This document shows, piece by piece, positions 1 through 7,127 of a stretch of DNA of 40,885 nt. Under the pieces are notes generated by a model, which searched no databases, was not told the DNA's origin, and saw only the letters and a list, made by a program, of their open reading frames with translations. Position 1 is the first letter of the stretch. Each line of letters begins with the position of its first letter. The translations under genes were made by a program, and so were the position numbers. Source of the stretch: Clostridium porci (GTDB lineage Bacteria; Bacillota; Clostridia; Lachnospirales; Lachnospiraceae). The stretch is taken from assembly GCF_009696375.1 (NCBI RefSeq), contig NZ_VUMD01000023.1, positions 1-40,885 of the forward strand, written 5' to 3'.

Positions 1-1
1 A

Positions 2-58
2 AGAACCCCGGATAACTACTATGTAGATGCCAATGGAGTTTGGAAGCCAGAATCCTAA
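2..58 (+). CDS. C-terminal end of a protein with a cell-wall-binding-repeat-like tail (partial)
   Basis: The window opens inside a reading frame that ends with the residues RTPDNYYVDANGVWKPES and a TAA stop. The pattern YYVDANGVWKP, aromatic residues then D-A-N-G and Trp, is typical of the last unit of choline/cell-wall-binding repeats (CW_binding_1 type) on secreted Firmicute surface proteins. Only 18 codons are present, so the enzymatic or adhesive part cannot be known. A strong hairpin follows 40 bp downstream, which fits the end of a transcription unit. The call rests on one short motif and could be wrong for the whole protein. Confidence 0.5.
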   Translation, partial: RTPDNYYVDANGVWKPES

Positions 59-98
59 AACGAGGTAAGTATACGAAAAAGAGGCAATCAATGCTGAC

Positions 99-129
99 CG
101 GGGAATGCCGCGTAAAGCGGCATTCCCCG
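99..129 (+). terminator. Perfect 13-bp hairpin, likely terminator of the upstream gene
   Basis: Arms at 99-111 and 117-129 pair perfectly around a 5-nt loop (GTAAA), with a G+C-rich stem. The downstream tract is ATTTCC, not a long run of T, so rho-independent termination is probable but not textbook. It lies 40 bp after the stop of the partial surface-protein gene. Confidence 0.6.
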
Positions 130-311
130 ATTTCCTGCATGGAGCGCAAGATGGGGAAGAATAGAGTAAGTGTTTTCAAAACTCTTATGTATCAGGTTGC
201 CGGATAACATAAGACTCGCACATTGAAAAATTCATAGCGTAATGCCAAATACAAATCTTTTCTATGAGAAGTAGTAGAAACGGTAGTAAATACTGGTGTT
301 AGTATATAAGT

Positions 312-341
312 TTGGACAGAAAAAGTTGGACCATCTATAAT
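312..341 (+). promoter_or_regulatory. Promoter of the IS3-family remnant, inside its left end
   Basis: TTGGAC (312-317) and TATAAT (336-341) are 18 bp apart. AAGGAG at 346-351 and an ATG at 361 follow. The segment TTGGACAGAAAAAGTTGGAC looks like the terminal inverted-repeat region of an IS3/IS150-type element, so this is probably the element's own promoter. Confidence 0.45.
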
Positions 342-360
342 AGCAAAGGAGATCTTCAAC

Positions 361-655
361 ATGGCGAAAAACCAAAAATCGTATACTCCGGAGTTCAAAC
401 AGCAACATCACCTACATCCACGAGCTGAAAGAAGGGTGGACGTATCTGGCATCCGTAATGGATTTGTACAGTCGTAAGATTATAGGTTATGCCTACGGCA
501 CTTCCATGCCTACAGAACTGGAATTGGAAGCAATTAAAAACGCTTGTCTGAATGTCAAACATACAGAAGGAATTATCCTACATTCAGATTTAGGCAGCCA
601 ATATACTAGTAACCTATTTGAGGGATTTTTGGCTGGAAAAGGAATTCTCAAATAA
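361..655 (+). pseudogene. Deletion-fused IS3 transposase remnant (OrfA start joined to OrfB core)
   Basis: From the ATG at 361 the frame reads MAKNQKSYTPEFKQQ, the usual beginning of an IS3-family OrfA. At about 400 the sequence changes to a different frame reading NITYIHELKEGWTYLASV and then MDLYSRKIIGYAYG, the rve/DDE integrase core of OrfB. So most of OrfA and the first part of OrfB were lost in one internal deletion. The OrfA frame now stops at 475-477. The OrfB frame keeps the HSDLGSQYTS motif with the second catalytic Asp but stops at 655, before the last catalytic Glu. The product cannot be an active transposase. Confidence 0.8.
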
Positions 656-684
656 ATATAAAAACAATCAAAAAAGTAGTTTTT

Positions 685-727
685 AAAAAGTCCACACAAT
701 TCCATTAGGGAAAGTATGGACTTTTTT
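685..727 (+). terminator. Hairpin with T-run at the right side of the IS remnant
   Basis: AAAAAGTCCA at 685-694 pairs with TGGACTTTTT at 717-726 around a 22-nt loop, and the T-run follows directly. It may act as a terminator for the decayed transposase, or it may include the inner part of the element's right end. Confidence 0.45.
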
Positions 728-1000
728 GCCCCCCAATATAATTTTTATATAGGAACAAATAACAGACATAAGAAGGATTCTCTCTTAAGTTTATGATGTT
801 GCACTTAGCTGGTGGTCTTGACTAGATCCGTCCTGTACAAATCAAATCAACTTCTTAAGCAGCTAAACAGAAAGACATGGCTTTAAGAGCCAAAAGTAAA
901 AAATCTGTTCCCAAACAAAAAGGCAGCTAATAAGACCTACATAGCGCTTCAAATAAGCCTTGTTTTGTAACATCCCACTTAAAAGATAAGTTTATAAATA
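728..1000. other. Gene-free stretch, probably decayed sequence
   Basis: All frames contain frequent stops and I recognise no conserved motif, RNA or promoter. It sits between the IS remnant and the end of the minus-strand regulator. A small AT-rich palindrome (TTTATAA-ATA-TTATAAA, 991-1007) spans the stop codon of that regulator and is too weak to call a terminator. Confidence 0.5.
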
Positions 1001-1765
1001 TTATAAATTCTGTCCGTCGGAAATCCTTTCTTCCATATGCAGGTGCTTATTGGTCTTTACTACATATGTGATGGAGTCGCAGCGGATCAGAGTAGAGGAA
1101 TAGTGAACAGGAAGACCGTTCTGATCATAAGCTGTTTTTTCGATATAGAAAAGAGGATCTCCGATCACACACTTTAGCAGCGCGGCATTAGCGCCATCTG
1201 CGGAGATTCCGTTGATCTCCATGGTGGATGATGTAATTTCCACCCCATAGTCTTCTTTAAAAATATGGTAGAGCGGCTTTCCGGTAACGGCTTTTTGTAT
1301 GAAGCCGGGGAATCTTTCTTCCGAAACATAGATGGTATCGGTTCCGATTGGCCTGGAATCCGCCCACATCAGGCGTTCTACACAGAAGAGCGGGTTGCCT
1401 TCTTCAATCTCCAGACACTCTGATAATTTAGAATCAGAGGGTATGCTTTTGACTGCCAATACGTTTTGTTTAGCAGAGTGGCCCATGGACGAGAGGGAAT
1501 CGGCAAAGCCCTTGGATTCGGAAAGATTCACTTTATCTTTTCGGGGAAGGACAAAGGTGCCTTTTCCCTGGACTTTCTGTACCATCCCATCCTGGGAAAG
1601 CTTATCCATGGCCTTTCGTATGGTGATTTTGCTTACATTGTATTTCTGGCTGAGTTCCACCTCTGTGGGAAGCTTATCGCCGGCTTTATAGATGTGGGTC
1701 TGGATATCGTTTCGGATGGCGGCGTCAATCTGAAGATACAGAGGTTTTGCGCTTTTTGAATTCAT
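1001..1765 (-). CDS. GntR/HutC-family transcriptional regulator with UTRA effector domain
   Basis: A 254-residue regulator. Residues about 5-70 form the winged helix (PLYLQIDAAIRNDIQ, LPTEVELSQKYNVSKITIRKAMDKL, VQGKGTFV), and the rest is a UTRA ligand-binding domain of the kind that senses sugar phosphates or related metabolites. I place the start at 1765 and not at the upstream ATG (1819) because MNSKSAKPLYLQI is the family's normal N-terminus and AAAGGAG lies 10 nt before it. The gene is divergent from the FraB-like/PTS operon, so it is the likely local repressor, comparable to FraR of the Salmonella fra locus. Its ligand is unknown; a phosphorylated fructosamine is the natural guess. Confidence 0.88.
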   Translation of the reverse strand: MNSKSAKPLYLQIDAAIRNDIQTHIYKAGDKLPTEVELSQKYNVSKITIRKAMDKLSQDGMVQKVQGKGTFVLPRKDKVNLSESKGFADSLSSMGHSAKQNVLAVKSIPSDSKLSECLEIEEGNPLFCVERLMWADSRPIGTDTIYVSEERFPGFIQKAVTGKPLYHIFKEDYGVEITSSTMEINGISADGANAALLKCVIGDPLFYIEKTAYDQNGLPVHYSSTLIRCDSITYVVKTNKHLHMEERISDGQNL

Positions 1766-1854
1766 AATCAGGAATCTCCTTTGGGCTTTTATTATATCAC
1801 ATATTATCATGATAGGCAATTTTGTAATTTTATTGGTTTTTTTTCAGAAAGTGC

Positions 1855-1882
1855 TTGCTTTTTGGTAATATATAATTATAAT
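1855..1882 (+). promoter_or_regulatory. Promoter of the first PTS/deglycase operon
   Basis: TTGCTT (1855-1860) and TATAAT (1877-1882) are separated by 16 bp. The region is very AT-rich and lies between the divergent regulator and the deglycase gene, 57 bp before its start codon. Confidence 0.55.
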
Positions 1883-1895
1883 AAAATATATAAAG

Positions 1896-1913
1896 TTATA
1901 TAATGATATATAA
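1896..1913. promoter_or_regulatory. Perfect AT palindrome, candidate operator for the divergent GntR regulator
   Basis: TTATATA (1896-1902), spacer ATGA, TATATAA (1907-1913) form a perfect 7-4-7 inverted repeat. It starts 13 bp after the -10 box and ends about 12 bp before the ribosome binding site, where a bound dimer would block transcription. Low complexity makes chance occurrence possible. Confidence 0.4.
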
Positions 1914-1938
1914 TCAATAATGGGAAAGGAGATAAGAT

Positions 1939-2916
1939 ATGAGAAAAGAGCATTTTGACCAGATCGGCCGTGCGGTAGAGGCACTGAAGAAGAAAGGTGG
2001 AGTGAATGTTTGCTATTTTGTAGCCTGTGGAGGTTCACAGGCAGTGTTGATGGCAGGGCAATACATATTTGATAAAGAAACCAAAGTACCCAGCCATGTG
2101 TACACGGCCAACGAATTTGTGTATGATACGCCGGAGAGTTTGAATGAAAATTCTCTGGTTATCTCCTGTTCACATTCCGGAAATACACCGGAGACGGTGG
2201 AGGCTACCAGATTGGCTAGAGAGAGAGGGGCAATGACCATTGCTTTGTCAAATTCGGAAGAGTCGGAACTTTGGAATGCGGCGGAGTATCCGGTTCACTA
2301 TGACTGGGGAAAGGAGGTCAGCGACAGCGATAAAAATAAGGGGATTCTGTACGGATTGCTGTTCAGTCTTTTAAAGGTTCTTGAGCCGAAGGAAAAGTGG
2401 GATGTATGTCTGAGAGAGCTGGATAAGCTCACGGAGCTTTCTGAGAAGGCCAAAACACAGTATCAGGAACAGGCCAAGCAGTGGGCAAAGGAGAATAAGC
2501 GTGAGAAGCTGATCTACACCATCGGAAGTGGGATAAATTACGGAGAGGTATATTCTACAGCTATGTGCTGGTTTATGGAAATGCAGTGGATTCATTCCGG
2601 GTGCATCCACTCAGGCGATTATTTCCACGGACCCTTTGAAGTAACAGATTACGATGTTCCCTTCCTTCTGGTGAAGAGCATCGGCAATACCCGGTTTTTG
2701 GATCAGAGGGTAGAGAATTTCAGCGCCAAGTACAGCAGAAAAATGCTGATCCTGGATCAGAAGGAGCTGCCGCTGGACAACGTGGCCCAGGAGGCAAAGC
2801 CTTATTTGGCTGCGATCCTGTCTGGCGTGGTTATCCGGGTGTTTGTGGAGGCTATTGCCTTTGAGAGAGGACATTCTTTGGATGTACGCCGCTATATGTG
2901 GCATATGGAATATTAA
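1939..2916 (+). CDS. FraB-like sugar-amine-6-phosphate deglycase (SIS fold)
   Basis: A 325-residue double-SIS protein. The first SIS domain (about 15-150) has ACGGSQAV and SHSGNTPETVEA, the phosphosugar-binding loops. The second (about 190-310) has MEMQWIHSG and YFHGPFEV, and the chain ends RRYMWHMEY. From my knowledge of Salmonella FraB (6-phosphofructose-aspartate deglycase), its catalytic residues are Glu214 and His230. Here a Glu is exactly codon 214 (2578-2580) and a His codon 230 (2626-2628), and the surrounding motif and C-terminus also fit. The expected reaction is cleavage of a 6-phosphofructose-amino acid to glucose 6-phosphate plus the amino acid. It is the first gene of an operon ending in a mannose-family PTS, which would deliver the phosphorylated substrate. 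AAAGGAG precedes the ATG. No asparaginase or sugar kinase is nearby, so the true substrate remains open. Confidence 0.8.
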   Translation: MRKEHFDQIGRAVEALKKKGGVNVCYFVACGGSQAVLMAGQYIFDKETKVPSHVYTANEFVYDTPESLNENSLVISCSHSGNTPETVEATRLARERGAMTIALSNSEESELWNAAEYPVHYDWGKEVSDSDKNKGILYGLLFSLLKVLEPKEKWDVCLRELDKLTELSEKAKTQYQEQAKQWAKENKREKLIYTIGSGINYGEVYSTAMCWFMEMQWIHSGCIHSGDYFHGPFEVTDYDVPFLLVKSIGNTRFLDQRVENFSAKYSRKMLILDQKELPLDNVAQEAKPYLAAILSGVVIRVFVEAIAFERGHSLDVRRYMWHMEY

Positions 2917-2940
2917 TAGATGTATAGGAGGAAAGCCGGG

Positions 2941-3615
2941 ATGTCTTTACGGTTGGTGATCTTTGATGTGGACGGACTGCTGCTGGATACGGAGCGGGTG
3001 TGGAAGTGTGCGTGGCAGGAGACAACCGGCTTCCTTCATCTGCAGATTGCTCCGGAACAGTTTGACAGGCTGATTGGAAGAAATGGACAGGATTATCAGG
3101 ACAGACTGAAGGATATACTCAAGGATCAGTGCGGTGTGGAAGAATTTATGAATGAAATGCGCCGCATAGGAATGGAGAAGCTAAAAACAGAGCTTCGTCT
3201 GAAACCGGGGGCGGTGGAGCTCCTGAAATATCTGTCCGGTGCAGGAATAGAGAGGGCGATTGCCACTGCGACTGAAAGAAATCTGACAGAAGAACGGCTG
3301 CGGAGAATGGGAGTGGATTCTTATTTTCAATGTGTGTGCTGCGGAGATGAGATACGCCGCAGAAAGCCGTTTCCAGATATTTATCTGAAGGTGCTGGAGA
3401 TGACGGGATGTCCCCCAAAGAGAGCCCTGGTGCTGGAGGATTCTCCTGTAGGGGTAGAGGCTGCTTACCGCGCCGGGATTCCCTGCATTATGATTCCAGA
3501 TGTGATAAAGCCGGGGCCGGATGAGAGAGGCAGAGCGGAGTGTATTTTGAATTCTTTGTTTGAAGCGAAGAAAAAGATTGAAGAGAAGCTTCACGCGGAA
3601 AATGTTGTGCAATAG
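2941..3615 (+). CDS. HAD-superfamily hydrolase, beta-phosphoglucomutase-like
   Basis: A 224-residue HAD enzyme. Motif I is FDVDGLLLDTE with nucleophile Asp9 and Asp11, motif II is the Thr in TATERN, motif III the Lys in RRRKPFPD, and motif IV is LEDSPVGVEAA. A helical cap sits between motifs I and II, as in phosphoglucomutase/sugar phosphatase types. I start at 2941, where AGGAGG lies 9 nt upstream, and not at the earlier ATG at 2920, which precedes that site. It lies 24 bp after the deglycase and 46 bp before IIA, so it is part of the pathway. It may dephosphorylate or isomerise a sugar phosphate made by the deglycase, or clear a toxic phosphorylated Amadori compound. This is inference; HAD substrate cannot be read from sequence. 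Confidence 0.82.
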   Translation: MSLRLVIFDVDGLLLDTERVWKCAWQETTGFLHLQIAPEQFDRLIGRNGQDYQDRLKDILKDQCGVEEFMNEMRRIGMEKLKTELRLKPGAVELLKYLSGAGIERAIATATERNLTEERLRRMGVDSYFQCVCCGDEIRRRKPFPDIYLKVLEMTGCPPKRALVLEDSPVGVEAAYRAGIPCIMIPDVIKPGPDERGRAECILNSLFEAKKKIEEKLHAENVVQ

Positions 3616-3661
3616 TGTTTGAAGGGTAACTCCGAAACATCCGGATTTTGGGAGGTGAAGC

Positions 3662-4081
3662 ATGGAAGAAAGGGATTTTGGCGTATTGTTGCTCACCCAT
3701 GGCGAGCTGGCAAAAGGTTACGAGAGCGCTCTGAAGCTGGCTTTAAACATGGAAGAATCACAGCTTGATATATTATGTCTGAAGGAGGGAGAAGGACTGG
3801 ACGAGTTTGGAGACAGAATTGAGGCTGTGCTTGATGAAAAATACAGGGATGAATGTGTGGTCATTCTGTTGGATTTGCCGGGAGGAACACCGGCTAATAT
3901 TGCTCTTCGGTTTATGTCTGAGTCCAGAAAGTTAATTGCAGGGATTAATCTGGTGATTGCGCTGGAGGTTATGATTGAGAAATTGAACCATACATTATGG
4001 GAAGACCTGAACCTGGATAGAATTGTAGAGGATGGAAAGAACAGCATTGTTTACTATAATAGGCTAGTGAAGAAGGGATAG
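3662..4081 (+). CDS. PTS mannose-family IIA component
   Basis: A 139-residue cytoplasmic IIA. The N-terminal strand is followed by THGELAKG, with His13 as the expected phosphorylation site that receives phosphate from HPr. LDLPGGTPANIA is the conserved second motif. It is encoded as a separate protein, unlike the IIAB fusion of E. coli ManX. It follows the HAD gene by 46 bp and precedes IIB by 6 bp, so the four PTS subunits are made from one message. GGGAGG lies before the ATG. Together with the genes that follow it should phosphorylate the imported sugar, probably on C6. Confidence 0.9.
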   Translation: MEERDFGVLLLTHGELAKGYESALKLALNMEESQLDILCLKEGEGLDEFGDRIEAVLDEKYRDECVVILLDLPGGTPANIALRFMSESRKLIAGINLVIALEVMIEKLNHTLWEDLNLDRIVEDGKNSIVYYNRLVKKG

Positions 4082-4087
4082 ATTCTT

Positions 4088-4552
4088 ATGATAAAGCTGG
4101 TGCGTGTAGACCACAGACTGCTTCATGGACAGGTGGTATTTTCCTGGACCAGGCAGATGGATATTAACCATATTATTGTAGCGGATGATAAGGTGCCTAA
4201 CGATCCCATTGGAAAGATGGCGCTGTCCATTGCTAAACCGGTGGGATGTACGCTGGATATCATCCCCTTTTCCAAGTTGGCGCAGGCAGTGGAACAGAAC
4301 AAAAATAAAAACATTATGGTTATCGTGAAGGGGCCCCAGGAAGCCAGGATGCTTTGTGAGATTCTTCCGGAGATAAAGGAGATTAACTATGGAGGCGTGG
4401 CAAAAAAACAGAATTCCAGGGAATATGGAAAGGCAGTTTATCTGAATGAAGAGGAGCTGAAGGAGACCAGAGAGATTCTGTCCAGGGGAGTACGGATCTA
4501 CATTCAGCAGGTGCCTACCGCTTCTGTGGAGCATCCTGATTTTTCTAAATAG
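4088..4552 (+). CDS. PTS mannose-family IIB component
   Basis: A 154-residue IIB. VRVDHRLLHGQV at the N-terminus holds His13, the predicted phospho-acceptor from IIA, with the invariant R-x-x-H-G-Q pattern. YGGVAKKQNSREYGKAVYL is the conserved second half, corresponding to N-x-G-G motifs in relatives. It transfers phosphate to the sugar during transport by IIC/IID. It starts 6 bp after IIA, with the ribosome binding site inside the end of that gene, which suggests coupled translation. Confidence 0.9.
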   Translation: MIKLVRVDHRLLHGQVVFSWTRQMDINHIIVADDKVPNDPIGKMALSIAKPVGCTLDIIPFSKLAQAVEQNKNKNIMVIVKGPQEARMLCEILPEIKEINYGGVAKKQNSREYGKAVYLNEEELKETREILSRGVRIYIQQVPTASVEHPDFSK

Positions 4553-4581
4553 GCTGCGTTTGTAATGGAAGGAGGATAATC

Positions 4582-5337
4582 GTGTTAGTAAAGGCAATCT
4601 TGTTAGGGCTGGTTGGAGTGATCGGTGTGATCGACTCACGGCTGATTGGACGTCAGAATATCGGCCGTCCTCTTATCTTAAGTACGTTGTCCGGTCTTGT
4701 TTTGGGCGATTTGAGGATGGGAATCACCCTTGGAGCAAGTCTGGAGCTGATTTCAATGGGGTTTGTGGCAATTGGAGCGGCAGGACCGCCAAATATGCAG
4801 TTTGGCAGCATTATTGCCACGGCCTTTGTCTGCTTGTCCGGAGCTTCTGCGGAGGCGGCTTTGACGATTGCCATCCCCGTAGCTGTAATCGGAGAGTTCA
4901 TGAGCGCGATCATGCGTATCGTCGTGGCCCAGTTTTCTCATGTGGCAGATGCAGCGATCGAAGGAGGCAATTACCGCAGGGCAAAAAATATTCATATCTG
5001 GTGGTCCTTCATACTGAATGCGCTGATTTATTTTATCCCCATTTTCCTTACAGTTTATCTGGGTACGGGAATTGTGGAGGTAATTGTAAATGCCATTCCA
5101 GAGGTAATCTCAAATGGACTGACGGTGGCCGGAAATCTGCTTTCTGCTTTGGGCTTTGCTATGCTTTTGAGCACCATGATCTCTAAGAAGCTATTCCCCT
5201 ATTTCCTGTTCGGCTTTTTGGTGGTGGCATATTCCGGTCTGGATTTGATCGGACTGACGATGTTTGCATGTATTCTGGCCTTTATCTTAGATAAGGTTTC
5301 TTATGGCAGAAGGGAGGGAATGAAGAATGGAATATAA
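4582..5337 (+). CDS. PTS mannose-family IIC component (membrane)
   Basis: A 251-residue polytopic membrane protein that forms part of the sugar channel. Family marks are RPLILSTLSGLVLGDL, GASLELISMGF and GAAGPPNMQFGSIIATAF near residues 27-90, followed by several hydrophobic helices. The start codon is GTG at 4582 with GGAGG 6 nt upstream; no better ATG exists. The last 11 bp overlap the start of the IID gene, typical of IIC/IID pairs. Confidence 0.9.
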   Translation: MLVKAILLGLVGVIGVIDSRLIGRQNIGRPLILSTLSGLVLGDLRMGITLGASLELISMGFVAIGAAGPPNMQFGSIIATAFVCLSGASAEAALTIAIPVAVIGEFMSAIMRIVVAQFSHVADAAIEGGNYRRAKNIHIWWSFILNALIYFIPIFLTVYLGTGIVEVIVNAIPEVISNGLTVAGNLLSALGFAMLLSTMISKKLFPYFLFGFLVVAYSGLDLIGLTMFACILAFILDKVSYGRREGMKNGI

Positions 5338-6163
5338 TGAGCAGGCGCATCAGGACGCGCTGATCACCAAAAAGGATCTGCGAAGCTTGTATCTACGTTC
5401 CTGGACCATCATGTGCTCCTGGAATTATGAGCGGCAGATGCATATGGGATTTATGTTCGGCATGGCTCCAATTTTGGACAAGCTGTACAAAAATAAGCCG
5501 GAAGAAAAGAAAGCGGCTTACCGCCGCCATATGGAGTTTTTTAACTGTACTCCGCAGATGACCGGCTTTATCATGGGACTGGCGGCTTCCATGGAGGAGC
5601 AGAATGTGAAATCGGAGGACGGTTCTTTCCAGGCGGATTCCATTTCCATGGTAAAAACCAGTTTGATGGGACCGTTTTCAGGAATTGGTGACAGCTTTTT
5701 TCAGGGGACTTTAAGAATCATTACCTTTGGAATCGGCCTGTCATTTGCGCAGCAGGGAAGTGTTCTGGGACCGATCCTGGCGGTGCTGTTGTTTGCGATT
5801 CCGTCAATTTTGTTCGGTTACTACGGAACGGTTCTGGGATACGAGTCGGGTAATAAATATCTGACAAAGCTGTATCAGGAAGGGATTATGGATCGGGTGA
5901 TGCAGTTTGCGTCCATTGTCGGTCTGGCGGTTGTGGGAGGAATGGTAGCCAGTATGGTGAGCATCACAACTCCGCTGACCTTTACCACAGGAGGTACTGA
6001 ACTTGTACTTCAGGATATGCTTGATTCCATAATTCCCAAGCTGCTGCCTCTTGTATTTACTTTGGGTATCTACGGACTGATTCAGAAAAAAGTCAATACC
6101 AATGTGCTTCTTCTTGGCATTGTTATCTGCGGTATCATTCTGGGAGCCCTAGGAATTCTTTAA
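5327..6163 (+). CDS. PTS mannose-family IID component (membrane)
   Basis: A 278-residue IID. The cytoplasmic N-terminal half shows WNYERQMHMGFMFGMAPIL, HMEFFNCTPQMTGFIMGLAASMEEQ and KTSLMGPFSGIGDSFFQGT; the C-terminal part has several hydrophobic helices. It forms the permease with IIC. It overlaps the IIC gene by 11 bp and is the last gene of the operon, followed by an imperfect hairpin at 6315-6363. IID is diagnostic for the mannose PTS family, so the transporter type is secure. The carried sugar is not. Confidence 0.92.
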   Translation: MEYNEQAHQDALITKKDLRSLYLRSWTIMCSWNYERQMHMGFMFGMAPILDKLYKNKPEEKKAAYRRHMEFFNCTPQMTGFIMGLAASMEEQNVKSEDGSFQADSISMVKTSLMGPFSGIGDSFFQGTLRIITFGIGLSFAQQGSVLGPILAVLLFAIPSILFGYYGTVLGYESGNKYLTKLYQEGIMDRVMQFASIVGLAVVGGMVASMVSITTPLTFTTGGTELVLQDMLDSIIPKLLPLVFTLGIYGLIQKKVNTNVLLLGIVICGIILGALGIL

Positions 6164-6314
6164 GAAATGAGGGCGTCTGTACGGCGTAACGGTGAACATT
6201 GGCGGTTCTGGCGCCCATCGTGTTCGTAGTTTTTGGTATAACAGGCGGAAAATGGCTGGAATCCCTTGCTTTGGCGGCAGAGGCTGATGAGAAATTTTAC
6301 CAAGATAGAGATGC

Positions 6315-6363
6315 ATGCTCTGAAGGTGACAATATGCAATACCACATTGTCCCCTCAGAGCAT
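6315..6363. terminator. Long imperfect hairpin between convergent genes, likely bidirectional terminator
   Basis: Arms at 6315-6336 and 6343-6363 pair over about 20 bp with a few mismatches around a 6-nt loop. It lies in the 235-bp gap between the IID gene (plus strand) and the end of a GntR gene (minus strand). T-runs are short on both sides. The rest of the gap shows nothing else I can name. Confidence 0.45.
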
Positions 6364-6398
6364 TGTGATATTTTAAACAAACGGAACGCGGACAGCCA

Positions 6399-7127
6399 TC
6401 ACGCTCGATCCCACTGTATGGAAAAACGTATCTGACTGGCACGCATAAAGGAACGTGTATACTCTACATAATGATCGTCAGAATCCTGGCCTGTAAACTC
6501 AAAAAAGTAAAGGGGCTCCTCCTTTGAAACCTCCAGAAGCTTTGCCTCCCGGTCATTGGCTGGCATCATAATTAGCCGGCGATTTATTGATTCTGGATCA
6601 TGCCCGGCGGATTTCATATACCCATATAATGAGATGTATGTAAAGTCCATAGATGTAATATCAGGGAAATATTTGAGCGGCAAATAGGTGTATTCCAGGG
6701 CTACCGGTATGGAACCGGAATATCGTATGCGGTGGAGCAGCAGCACATGCTCGCCGCTTTGCAGGCGCAGATGGCTGGTGGCCGGCTCCATTGCCTCGAT
6801 TACATTACAGAAAAGCACTTTATTTTTGGGAATTTGTCCGGTGAGACGAACCAGTTCGCTCATGGCTTTTTTCTGTGTAGAAGTCTCGCCCAGGGAAAGG
6901 CGGGTGTCAGATTTACGTACAAAGGTACCGCGGCTAGGCTCGGATATCAGCAAACCATCCCTTACAAGCGAAGCAATGGCCTTTTTGACGGTCATACGGT
7001 TTGTATTATAAAGGCGGGCCATTTCCCGTTCACTGGGAATCATCTCGCCAGGCAGATACTCTCCTGATTCAATCATAGATGTAATTTTATCACAAATCTG
7101 CATATATAAAGGATTGACTGTGTTCAT
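6399..7127 (-). CDS. GntR/HutC-family regulator with UTRA domain (second of a coupled pair)
   Basis: A 242-residue regulator with an N-terminal winged helix ([49 protein letters not shown]) and a UTRA domain ([19 protein letters not shown] and downstream). I choose the ATG at 7127, giving the family-typical start [11 protein letters not shown] with GGAGG 6 nt upstream. That ATG overlaps the TAA of the preceding regulator gene by one base (TAATG), so the two are translationally coupled. It probably takes part in control of the second PTS operon. Its position convergent to the first PTS operon makes control of that operon possible too. The effector is unknown. Confidence 0.87.

Larger units (their letters stand above)
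311..727 (+). mobile_element. IS3-family (IS150-like) insertion sequence remnant
   Basis: Visible parts in order are a left-end-like sequence (about 311-331), the start of OrfA at 361, a jump into the integrase core of OrfB, an OrfB end cut at the LAGKGILK stretch, and a hairpin with a T-run at 685-727. A full IS3-type element is about 1.2-1.5 kb; only about 0.42 kb is left. No flanking target duplication can be recognised because the right end is not well defined. The element cannot move by itself. Confidence 0.7.

Noticed and set aside
1332-1759. Open frames on the plus strand opposite the first GntR gene
   Set aside because: Shadows of the minus-strand coding sequence, which has the real winged-helix and UTRA motifs.
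1766-1938. Possible catabolite (cre) site in the first operon's control region
   Set aside because: No sequence close to the TGNAANCGNTNNCA pattern is present here or in 7814-8111.
2920-2940. Upstream ATG for the HAD hydrolase
   Set aside because: It precedes the AGGAGG site; the ATG at 2941 gives the standard N-terminus before FDVDG.
6199-6435. 78-codon open frame after the first PTS operon
   Set aside because: It contains the hairpin at 6315-6363, overlaps the end of the opposite GntR gene, has no ribosome binding site and no known motif.
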